DNA of 64,000 bases, from NCBI GenBank assembly GCA_948144175.1, contig CANXME010000096.1, positions 62,001-126,000 on the forward strand. The letters are read 5' to 3'. A program made the translations under genes and the position numbers. This document shows positions 54,436 through 64,000 of this stretch, piece after piece. This stretch comes from Closterium sp. NIES-65. Lineage: Eukaryota; Streptophyta; Zygnematophyceae; Desmidiales; Closteriaceae. Each line of letters begins with the position of its first letter. The stretch's first letter is position 1. Under the pieces are notes generated by a model. It did not search any database, was not told the DNA's origin, and saw only the letters and a program-made list of their open reading frames with translations.

Positions 54436-57169
54436 ACCTAAACATTATGAGTGTATGTGTGAGAGTATTGGGTAGTATGGAAACGAATGGAGCTAGGAAC
54501 AAGAGTGCACCCAGTGCAGAGCAACTGTCTTCAAGGCTGCCTCTCTCATCACCCCCGCTCGCTTTACAGTAGATCTTATCCCCTTAAAGCTTCTCGCTCC
54601 TTCCTACTTGTGGTCCATCTCCACCACCCATCTTACTTTAAGATTGGGGAATGAGGCATATCGTCCACCCTTATGGGGTCTCCAGATGTGCCCTTATCCT
54701 GCCACGTCCTTATCCCTACTTCGTTTCGCTCTTGTAATCCTCTCTTCCTTTACCCCTTCACTCCACCAAAATTGCATCCACTTGTTCGCATAACATGTGT
54801 CCTCCTTCCTCACACCCCCTCTCCCAGCATGCCGCATGCTCTCTCTTACTTTCAATTCCTCATCCCTCACTCTCTGACCCTCCTTCCCCCGATGTCCCCA
54901 TCTTCCCTCCTGCAGCATGCCCGTGCCTCGCTTTGACACTACGTCAAACTCTCAGGTCTACTCCTTCACTGCTGCCTCTCCCATTCATATCTTCTCCTCT
55001 CTCACCCACCCCCTCTTCCTCATTATCGCAAAAAGCACTACCACCAACACCACTGGGGCCAAAGTTGGAAGGAGTGAACAGGGAAGGGGCGAATAGTGGG
55101 GGAGAGCATGTGATAGTGGCACTAGCATTAGAGGCATGGGCGGCGCAAGGTGCTCGTGTCGTTGTGAGAAGAGAGGTTGATTTTTTGTTCGTGGGAGGCA
55201 TTGATGTGCTAAGCGGCGATGAGGCGAGGCACAGTGCTTCTTATGTTAGCTGGACCAAACGGTGCATATTGCAGTCCAATCTAATGCGCTAAACTTTCCC
55301 ATATATGTTTCCCTTCTCCTCTTAAATCGCTTTCCCTTCCCCTCTCACACGACGATGGTTCCATGTATGTAGTGTAATTGGAGATTTCTTTGTCTCTCAC
55401 CACCATCACCACCACCATTCGCCTATGAGGGAGCGCATTGCACTGCTACTGACTTTGCTGAGGTAGGTTTTAGCGATTCTCGTGCATTCTAGCGATTGAG
55501 CCATTCTATAAGCACTTGTGTGTATTGCAAGCTGTAGGATGAGAACATCCAGTGCACCCAGCAATATACCTTTATTTTTTCAAACTACACGGTCGCACTG
55601 CTGCATAGACTGCCCATATATTTCCTCTCTTTTATATCCTGACGCTCTCGCTTTGCCCCCTCCCTCACTACAGGCTGGGTGCAAATGCGTGGTGACAAAA
55701 GGCCTTATTGGTGGTTTGGAGAATAGGCTCGGTATCACCGCATAGTGTTAATGGAGGTAGGTAGAGCACTTTCTGTTGGTGGTGCAGAAAGTCACTACAA
55801 AACGGGAGTGGACTACGAAGGAAGGCACGGGGTTGTGCAAGTGATCGTAGCGATTTACTAGTGTTCTCTCTACTTGATGTGTCCATAGAGGAATTTGGCA
55901 AGAGTTTCTCTAGGAAATTGACAAGCACATTGAGTACAATGAGGCATGTAAGTCGATATAGCTAGAATGGTATTGCAACACCTAGCAAGCCTTCTGCAGG
56001 GCGAACTCTGCCAGCGCATCAGATGAGCGGCTTGCCAACATTGCAGCAGAGTAGTTCTGCCAGCGTTTCACCGCAGCGGTCTGCCAACGCCGCAGAGGCA
56101 TATAAACATATGAGTATGTGCGCACCTACCAAGTAGGTGCAGATAGACGGTCGCATCGCCAGACACATTGCGCAGGTGCCAGATAGAACATGTGCCGACG
56201 GTTTCGCCAGTGCACCGTCGAGCAGGTTGACTTGGAGAAACCCTCCTAAGGTGAAATTCGCGCACATCTGCAACCTTCGCAGTCGAGCAGCTTCGGTCGT
56301 CCGGTTTGATGCTACTCTGTCGAACTGCATTCAGCTGGTTCGCAAAGAGCTCGTCGACGGACTCGCTGCGCAGAGCCTTTTGACGGACTCGCACAGAGCC
56401 TCTCGACGGACTTGCGCAGAGCATCTCGGCGGACTAGTCGACGACCGCTGTCGTCGACCAGCGACTTCTGTAGAGGGTGTCGACCGAATCCCGTTGAGCA
56501 GGAACTTCTTGACCATCACCTCCGTCGACCAGCAGAAGACTACTCGACGACCACTTCGTCGAGTGACTATGCGTCGACGGCGAGATCGTTTGCGCCCAAG
56601 CGAGGACGGGGCCTTACAGGTGGTGTTGCTCACGGCACCCTGCCTTGTACAAAAGGGTTTGTAGCTTTGGCAAATTACACAATTTTGGCCATGCTAATGG
56701 GAATGTGCTACAAGGGATAGAATACGAGACGTTCACATTTGTGTCAGTCTGTCACGCTTGCACTCGTGCTACTTGCTCCTTTACTCTCTTTTTTCGTGGC
56801 CATGTCGTGCTTAAGGGCCAACCTCACCACACGCATGCATCTTACAAATATAACATTGTTTTTATTCTCTCTGGGAAAGGTACGTCACATGTGACATCGA
56901 AACTTCACCAACACCATCGTTCCCACTCTACATGCCATCTATTGCGTGCCACTCGTACATACCATCAAATCATCTTCCCCATCACTCCCACGTACCACAT
57001 CTCACCAGGACAAAGAGGGTTTGTGCATGTGACCTTCAATGTAGCCGCTCCACCTTCCACCTTTGTCCCCCTCAACCTGTTTTGGCGCGTAGCACTCTCC
57101 GCCCTTATAGTCAAAGCCATTCTGCTCCTGTTGTATCTTGCTAGCCCTGCTCAAACCTACATCCCCCTA
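54436..57169 (+). pseudogene. Partial duplicate of the gp210 gene 3' half, with introns
   Basis: Matching blocks in order: 54440-54555 resembles 22630-22800; 54660-54710 matches exon 29 (CCAGATGTGCCCTTATCCTG); 54914-55210 matches exon 30 (PRFDTT..., FVGGIDVLSGDE); 55390-55450 matches exon 31 (ACCACCATTCGCCT); 55670-55780 matches exon 32; 56800-56880 matches exon 33 (VVLKGQPHHTHAS); 57002-57169 matches exon 34 with the transmembrane segment. Intron sequence is also alignable (for example 54715-54913 with 24245-24476), so it came from DNA duplication, not reverse transcription. Sequence corresponding to about 22800-24150 is missing; splice sites and frames are damaged. The last exon is cut by copia F at 57170. 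No product is expected. Confidence 0.88.
55780..56640. other. Unidentified insertion in the gp210 duplicate
   Basis: About 0.85 kb with no counterpart in gp210: homology stops in exon 32 sequence near 55780 and resumes near 56640 (ACAAAAGGGTTTGTAGC against ACAAGGGCTTGCAGC). It contains recurring CTCGTCGACGGACTCG and CGCAGAGC words between 56340 and 56580, and an open frame 56137-56664 without recognisable motifs. Ends and type are unknown. Confidence 0.55.
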
Positions 57170-57293
57170 TGTCAAACTCATATCATATAGCTTGTCTAGG
57201 CTATAGTGGGGTAGACACTATGGGATACAGTTTCCTAGGGTTTCCTACTTGTACCCAACCTTGTGCTAGTTCATTCATTCCTCATTCTTAACA
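57170..57293 (+). repeat. 5' LTR of copia F
   Basis: 124 bp TG...CA, with the shared inner words GGCTATAGTGGGGTAG and TAGGGTTTCCTA seen in the other LTRs. Confidence 0.88.
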
Positions 57294-57399
57294 TGGTATA
57301 GAGCAGGTTCCCTCGTGGGAACGCTTCTCAGGGCCCACCACCTAACTCGACCTTTTTTTTTTCCTGCCCGAGGCGTGCCCCGTAGGTCGCCCTCACGTT

Positions 57400-58330
57400 G
57401 CGCCCTCCTAGAGGCCCCTCGCGCCACCCTTAGCGGCCCCGTCGCCGTCCTTAGCGACCCCGTCGCCGCCCCTCTAGGCCCCTCGCGGCCCCTTCACGGC
57501 CCCGTCGCCGCCGCTCTAGGCCCCGTCGCCGCCGCTCTAGGCCCCTCGCGGCCCCTTCACGGCCCCGCCGCCGCCGCTCTAGGCCCCGTCGCCGCCGCTC
57601 TAGGCCCCTCGCGGCCCCTTCACGGCCCCGTCGTCGCCGCTCTAGGCCCCTCGCGGCCCCGTCGCCGCCGCTCTAGGCCCCGTCGCCATCCCTACAGGCC
57701 CCCTCGCGGCCCCTTCACGGCGACGCCGCCCCTAGCGGCCCCGTCGCCGGCCCTCTAGGCCCCTCGCGGCCCCTTCGCGGCCCCGTCGCCGCCACTTGCG
57801 GCCCAGTCGCCGCCCCCTCTAGGCCCCTTACGGCCCCTTCGCGGCCTCGTCGCCGCCCCTCTAGGCCCCTCTGCGGCCGCGTCGCCGCCCCTAGCGGCCC
57901 CATCGCCGCCCCCCCTTCGCGGCCACCTCGCCGCCCTTAGCGGCCCCGTCGCCGACCCTAGCGGCCCCATCGCCGCCTCTACCGGCCCAGTCGCCGCCTC
58001 TACCGGCCCCGTCGCCGCCTCTACCGGCCCCTTCACCGCTGAGCCGCCCAGCAGCTGAGCAGCCGAACCACCCAGCAGCCGAGCCGCCCAGCAGCCGAGC
58101 CGCCCAACAGCCGAGCCGCCGAGCCGCCCAGCAGCCGAGCCGCTGAGCCGCCCAGCAACCGAGCCGCCAAGCCGCCCAGCAGCCGAGCCGCCCAACAGCC
58201 GAGCCGCCGAGCCGCCCAGCAGCCGAACCGCCGAGCCGCCGAGCCGCCCAACAACCGAGCCGCCGAGCCGCCCAGCAGCCGAGCCGCCGAGCCGCCCTGC
58301 CGTCGAGCCACTACTGTTCCTACCGGCGCG
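57400..58330 (+). repeat. GC-rich leader repeats of copia F
   Basis: First a CTCTAGGCCCCTCGCGGCCCC-like array in several copies of roughly 30-60 bp, then GAGCCGCCCAGCAGCC repeats up to gag at 58387. Same plan as C and E, with a different unit. Confidence 0.85.
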
Positions 58331-58386
58331 CCCCAACCCTACTTACTCGGACTGGTGAGCTCCCTCCCTGCTAGGCCACTGCGGTC

Positions 58387-61300
58387 ATGGCTACCCCCAG
58401 TGTCCTTACCTTTGATGCTGAGGGTCGTGCTGTTGACTTTGAGGTCTGTGTCGATGACCTCCAGCTGTTCCTACAGTGCGATAGGGCAGACGGACTCTCC
58501 CTGTTCGATCTCACCTCTAGTGCCTCTCCTGCCCTGCCTTCTAGTGCTGACAGCACTATTCGCTCACAGTGGGCCACACGCGATGCTGCTGCCCGCCTTG
58601 CTGTGCGTCGCCACTTACCAACCACTGAGCGTGCACACTTTAGCCAGTACAAGAGTGCTAAGACCTTGTACGACGCTGTAGTTGCACGCTACTCCTCCCC
58701 TGCCACTGCTGCGCTTAGCCGTCTTATGCTGCCGTACCTGTTCCCAGACCTTGCTACCTTTCCCACAGTCGCTGACCTCATTACGCACCTTTGCACTAGT
58801 GACACTCGCTACCGCGCTGCGCTTCCTGCTGAGTTCTGTGCCAAGAACCCCCCCCCCCCCATATACATCACCCTCTACTACATAGTCACCCGGCTCCCTA
58901 ACTCCCTTCGCTTAGTCAGGGACCACTTCCTCTCAGTTTGCCCCACCACACTCACCGCTGACCTCCTCAAGGAGCGCCTCCTAGCAGCAGAAAAGAGCGT
59001 AGTCGCTGTAGGAGCCTCTCGTGGTGACCCTCGCACCCCCGTCTTTGAGGGGTGTTCCCCCTCCCCCCTCTTGCCCTCTGTTGCTTCTGCTGCTGCGGCC
59101 GACCTCGTTGGTTTCAAGTCGGTTGGCGCTGCGTCTTCCCCTAGCGGGAGACGCCGCACCGTCAAGGGCAAGGGGGGCAAGGGCGCTCGAGGGGCTGGCG
59201 GGGCGGTGGAGGTGGTGGTGGAGGCAGTGGAGGGGGTGGGGGTGGTGGTGGGAGTGGTGGCGGGGGTGGAGGTGTCGGTGGCAGCAGTGGAGGCGGAGGA
59301 GGCGGCGGCGGTGGCGGAGGGAGCGGAGGCGGCGGAGGTGGCGGAGGCGGCGGAGGTGGCGGAGGCGGCGGAGGTGGCGGAGGCGGCAACGGCAGCGGTG
59401 GAGCTGGTCGCGGCTCTGCGCAGAGGAGTGGGTCCGGTGGTGGTCCGCGCCAGCAGCAGCAGCGCAGTCGTGAGACCCTGTCCCCACAGCAGCTTCGTGA
59501 GTGGTACGCTACGCGTCAGCGCGGTGGGGGTACTGGTCCCTGTACCTACGTCCTCCGTACCGGCGATCGCGCTGGTGAGCAGTGCGGGGGCCCGCACTCC
59601 ACCCAGCCCTGCTTCGGCCGCCTGACGGACGCGTGGCGTCACCAGTTCCCTAAGGCCTCTGAGATCCCTCGCTGGGGAGAGCTGTCTAGGGCGGGGGTTG
59701 CTATCTTTGATCTTGATTATGATGCTATTCCTTCTGCCATGTATGCTGTGTCTGATAGTGTTGAGGGTGACTGTTACCTGTGTGTTCCGCCTGGCCCGGG
59801 CATTGAGGCTGCTGCTCTAGGTGCTGGTGAGGCTGCTGCTCTAGGTGCTAGTGTGTCTGCTGCTCCAGGTGCTGGTGAGTCTGCTCTCTCAAGTACTACG
59901 TCGGCTCAGGCCTTACACACCTTCTTGACTCGGGTGCTTCCCGCTCCTTCTTTGGAGACCGCACCACACTTACGCCGCTTAGTCGGCCGGTTGCAGTCTC
60001 CCTGGCGGACCCCTCTGGGGGTCCTGTCCTTGCTAGCTTCTCCACTGTCTTACCGTGCTCGGCAGCCCCCTCTGGCACCCTGTCAGGTCTCTACCTCCCC
60101 TCGTTCTCTACGAACTTGGAGAGTGGAGCTGATCTACAGGATAGGGGGGTTGACCAGTTCACTCCTGCGAGTCAGCGGGTGACCCACTGCACGTGTGCTC
60201 GGACAGGCCGACACTTGGCCACGTTCACCCGTCAGCCAGGGTCGAGCTTGTACACACTTACTACTGAGTCTCCTCCGGTAGCTGCGTCGAGTCAGGTGTT
60301 TGCTGCAGCGTCCAGGTCTGGTCCTGAGTCTGCTCCCTGCTCGTGCCGTCTCCTGTCCCACCAGACTCTCCTTTGGCACCACCGCCTTGGTCACCCCACC
60401 CTGCCTTGTCTCCGAGGCATGGCCTCCCGTGTCCTTGTCTCTGGTCTCCCCCGGTCTCTCCCTCCCCTACCTCCGGGGCCTGCCCCTACCTGCGTCCCCT
60501 GCATCGAGGGGCGACAGCGCGCCGCCCCTCACTCCTCCGCGTTTCCTCCGACAGAGGCTCCGCTGCAGACTCTTCACATGGACATGTGGGGCCCCGCCCG
60601 CGTCCGTGGCCAGGGGCACAAGCGTTACTTCCTATTGGTGGTTGACGACTACTTGCGTTACACCACAGTCTTCCCCTTGCGCAGCAAGGGTGACGTCACT
60701 GAGGTGTTGATCGACTGGATCCGCGCAGCTTGTCTCCAGCTCATAGAGAGTTTCGGCTCGGACTTTTCTGTTCTGCGTCTGCACTCTGACAGAGGCGGGG
60801 AGTTTTCCTCTGCCCTTCTGGGAGCCTTCTGTCGAACACAGGGCATCCGCCAGACCTTCACGCTTCCTGCCTCTCCACAGCAAAATGGGATTGCTGAGCG
60901 CCGCATTGGCATGGTCATGGACGCCGCTCGTACGTCCATGATCCATGCGGCTGCCTCCCATTTTCTGTGGCCGTTTGCGGTCTAGTACGCAGCGCATCAG
61001 CTCAACCTTCAGCCCCGGGTCTCCTTGCTAGAGACCTCCCCCACCTTGCGGTGGACGGGGAAGGTTGGCGATGCGTCTGCGTTTCGGGTCTGGGGATCTC
61101 GGGCGTTTGTCCGCGACTTGTCTGCGGACAAGCTGTCCCCCCGTGCTGTTCCCTGCGTCTTCCTTGGCTTCCCCCCTAACGCGCCTGGGTGGCAGTTTTA
61201 CCACCCCACCTCGCGCCGTGTTCTGTCCTCCCAGGACGTCACCTTTGACGAGTCGGTGCCTTACTACCGTCTCTTCCCCTACCGCACTGCGCCCCTCACC

Positions 61301-64000
61301 CCGCCGCCGCTCTTCCTTGCGCCAGGTCCTCCCCCGGTAGACCCCCTCCCCCCTCAGGGTCCTGCCCCGTCAGGTGTGTCCCAGGTAGACGCAGTCGAGC
61401 CTTTCGAGGTAGCTATTGACTCTAGTGCTGCTAGAGGTGCTGAGCCTGCGAGTGCCGGGTCTGAGGGTGCGGAGCCTGGGGGTGCTGAGTCCAGGAGTGC
61501 GGAGCCTGGGGGTGCTGAGCCTGGGGGTGCTGAGTCTGGGGGTGCTTGAGCCTGGGGGTGCTGAGTCTTGGGGTGCTGAGCCTGGGGGTGCTGAGCCTGG
61601 GGGTGCGGAGCCTGGGGGTGCTGGGTCTGCTCGTGTGGCCTCTCGCGGTGCTTCGTCGAGGCGGGAGCCACTCTCTCCGCAGGAGCTGCGCGAGTGGTTT
61701 GCCCGGCGCTGGAGCCGTGCTGCTGGAGCTGGAGGTACTACTGTTGCTGCTGGTCCCGGAGGTACTCGTACTGGCGGTGCTGGAGCTGCTGGGACTGGGG
61801 GTGCTACTGGGGCTGATGGAGTTGGTCCTGCTGGAGGTACTGCTGGAGCTGCTGGCGGTACTGGAGCTGCCGGTCCTGCTGGAGCTGGAGCTGCTGGAGC
61901 TGGAGCTACTAGGGGTGTTGGCGCTGGTGGTTCTGCTGGCGCTGGTGCGTCTGAGGGTGTTGGAGTTGGCGCTGTTGGAGCTGGAGGTGCTGCTGGCGCT
62001 GGTGCTGCCGCTGGGAGTACTGGTGCTGTCCCTGCTGGGTCTGGAGGCGTTGCGCGGCCGCGGCCGTACTTCGTTCCGCTCTTTGAGCAGGTTCTTGGTC
62101 TCCCGCCCTCTACTGGTCCTACTCCTCCCTTAGAGTGTCCACAGCCTGTCCAGTTGCGGTCACAGTTACAGCCCGCCTCCCCCCTACCTCCTCCTTCTCC
62201 CTACACTGGTCTTACTGGAGGTCTTGCTAAGCGTCGTGAGCCTGCGTCTCGTCCTACGTCGCCTATTCGTGCTGCTCGCACTAGTAGTCGTGCTCCGCGT
62301 CCGCGTCCTCGTGTGGTCCCAAGCACACACCAGATGGCACTGCGTCCTTCCACTGCTCCTCTGCGTGTCCCGTTGCCGTCTCCTCCAGAGTCCTCTCTTC
62401 CTGTTCTTGCTGACCCGGAGTCTGACTCTCTTCGTGCTGTCAGTCCTACTGTCACGTGTCTCCTGGCCACTGTTGTCACTGACCCTTCCTTTGAGTCCAC
62501 TGCTGCGTCGGCCCTAGTTGCTGAGCTTGTCGAATTTGCTGCTCGCTGTTGTCTAGACTACGCTGCTAGTCTTGTTGCTGAGTCTGAGTGTGTCTGTCCT
62601 CCGTCCGTCGGGGGTGAGTGTGCTCTTAGCACGGACGTCCTTGAGGACAGGCAGGAGGGGTTCCAGTGTTTTGCTGCTGCTTTGCCTCATCTCGTGTCCA
62701 CGCTGATTGCCCCTGAGGGAGACCCGGATGCACCAGACATCCCGACTCCTCGATCGTACGCTGAGGCGATCGAGGGTCCCTACTCCTCACAGTGGCAGTC
62801 AGCCATGGACGCAGAGATGCTTCCAGGAAGTCCACAGGCACCTACGTCGACGAGGTTCCCCCACCTGGGGCGAACATCGTCAGTGGCATGTGGATTTTCA
62901 GGGTGAAGCGGCCGCCGGGTTCTCCGCCTGTCTTCAAGGCGCGTTACGTGGCTCGAGGCTTCAGTCAGCGGCAGGGAGTTGACTACTTTCATACCTTCTC
63001 TCCCACCCCGAAGATGACCACTCTTCGTATGCTGCTGCACATAGCCACTCAGCGCGACTACGAGCTCCACTCTCTTGACTTCAGCACAGCTTTCCTGCAG
63101 GGCAGCCTGCACGAGGAGATATGGTTGCGCCGCCCACCTGGCTTCACTGGGTCGTTTCCTCTTGGTACCCAGTGGAGCCTCCGGCGGCCAGTCTACGGTC
63201 TCCGCCAGGCGCCCCGTGAGTGGCACGACACATTGAGGACTACACTTGCGGCTCTTGGGTTTGCTCCTTCTACTGCCGACCCGTCGCTGTTTCTACGCAC
63301 CGACACCTCTTTGCCGCCGTTCTACATCCTCGTGTACGTCGACGACTTGGTCTTTGCCACTGCTGACACTGCTAGACTCGCCCACGTGAAGTCCGAGCTC
63401 CAGAAGAGACACACGTGTACAGACTTGGGTGAACTGCGCAGCTACCTTGGCTTGTAGGTCACCCGGGACAGAGCACAGCGCACCATTACCCTGACTCAGT
63501 CACACATGGTGCAGCAGGTCCTTCAGCGCTTCGACTTCAGGTACTCCTCGCCTCAGGCCACTCCTCTGTCTACTCGCCACTCGCTCTCAGCTCTGCCTTT
63601 GGATGAGTCCGTAGAGCCGAGTGGCCCGTACCCAGAGCTTGTTGGCTGCCTCATGTACCTGATGACCTGCACACGACCTGACCTTGCATACCCTCTTAGC
63701 ATCTTGGCACGCTATGTTGCTCCTGGGAGACACCGACCAGAGCACATGGCTGCAGCAAAGAGGGTGTTGCGCTACTTGTGCAGTACGTCGGGCATGGGGC
63801 TAGTGCTTGGAGGGCGACGTGGAGTGGTCCTCACAGGTCACGCAGACGCTTCTTGGGCTGACGACCAGGCTACGCAGCGGTCGTCACAGGGTTACACCTT
63901 TAGCCTTGGCTCCGGCTTTGTTTTGTGGCGGTCTACCCGCTCGTCTTCTGTTCTTGGCTCCAGCTGTGAGGCTGAGATCTACGCGGGGGCCATGGCTGCA
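58387..64000 (+). pseudogene. Copia Gag-Pol polyprotein, disrupted and 3'-incomplete (element F)
   Basis: Starts MATPSVLTFDAEGRA at 58387. Gag and the Gly-rich part are present, followed by protease, HHCC region, integrase (VVDDYLRY, LHSDRGGEF, NGIAERRIG), GGAEP spacer, RT (YVDDLVFA) and the start of RNase H (GHADASWADD near 63838). Lesions: a frame change at the onset of the Gly tract (about 59200); loss of about four bases at the protease active site near 59928; TAG at 60983-60985 after WPFAV; an extra T near 61549 in the spacer; a one-base deletion near 62820; TAG at 63455-63457 in RT. It is therefore non-functional. Confidence 0.92.

Larger units (their letters stand above)
57170..64000 (+). 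mobile_element. Ty1/copia retrotransposon F, 5' part (runs off the window)
   Basis: The 5' LTR (57170-57293, 124 bp, TGTCAAACTCATATC to CTTAACA) is followed by the PBS TGGTATAGAGCAGG at 57294, a GC-rich leader and a gag-pol region still running at 64000. It interrupts the last exon of the gp210 duplicate, which is the order of events. The 3' LTR and target duplication lie outside; the five bases before the LTR are CCCTA. Confidence 0.92.

Noticed and set aside
56137-56664. Open frame of 175 codons, Arg-rich
   Set aside because: It lies within the unidentified insert, shows no family motif and runs into pseudogene sequence; kept only as a note in that entry.
54436-57169. Functional second gp210 gene
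   Set aside because: Frames are broken, internal exons are missing, and the last exon is cut by a retrotransposon.

Overview
The window is nuclear DNA of a GC-rich, intron-rich eukaryote of the green-plant lineage. The evidence is a plant-type gp210 nucleoporin, a plant-type UNC93-like transporter, two PEPC-kinase-like kinases and Ty1/copia elements primed by a tRNA-Met-type site. A streptophyte alga, for example a Closterium-like zygnematophyte, is my guess from overall style; genus and species cannot be proven from the sequence alone.

1-29.4 kb is the genic half. In order: the last three exons of an alpha-N-terminal protein methyltransferase (+); a five-exon CRAL-TRIO/Sec14-like lipid-transfer protein (-); a six-exon UNC93-like membrane protein (+); a single-exon CAMK/PPCK-like kinase (-); a 34-exon gp210/NUP210 nuclear-pore membrane glycoprotein spanning 15 kb (+); and a second single-exon kinase paralogous to the first (+). 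The two kinases lie in inverted orientation on either side of gp210. The introns of gp210 carry several minisatellites, one of which repeats the splice donor itself four times. For every spliced gene the proposed exon phases join without a frame break.

29.4-64 kb is a stack of transposable elements. An old copia element (A, 29870-43740, 133-bp LTRs, TTTTT target duplication) sits in what looks like a terminal-inverted-repeat DNA element. A was hit by a short non-coding LTR element (B, 30663-32140) and later by a complete, apparently intact copia element (C, 32252-39704, identical 131-bp LTRs, CAGGG duplication, 1995-residue polyprotein). Next comes the remnant of a different copia family (D, about 44254-54430), split by a minus-strand copia element (E, 44972-52485, identical 134-bp LTRs, TGACG duplication, but a broken reading frame) and by a small inverted-repeat element. 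After D lies a decayed, intron-retaining partial duplicate of the 3' half of the gp210 gene (54436-57169). It carries an unidentified insertion of about 0.85 kb and is cut in its last exon by a further copia element (F, 57170 to beyond the window end).

The host genes are unrelated housekeeping and signalling genes with no visible operon or pathway logic. The most unusual material is the elements' structure: GC-rich leader repeats, glycine-rich Gag inserts and long GGAEP-type spacers between integrase and reverse transcriptase. The inverted, mosaic kinase pair and the gp210 duplicate are the other points worth attention.
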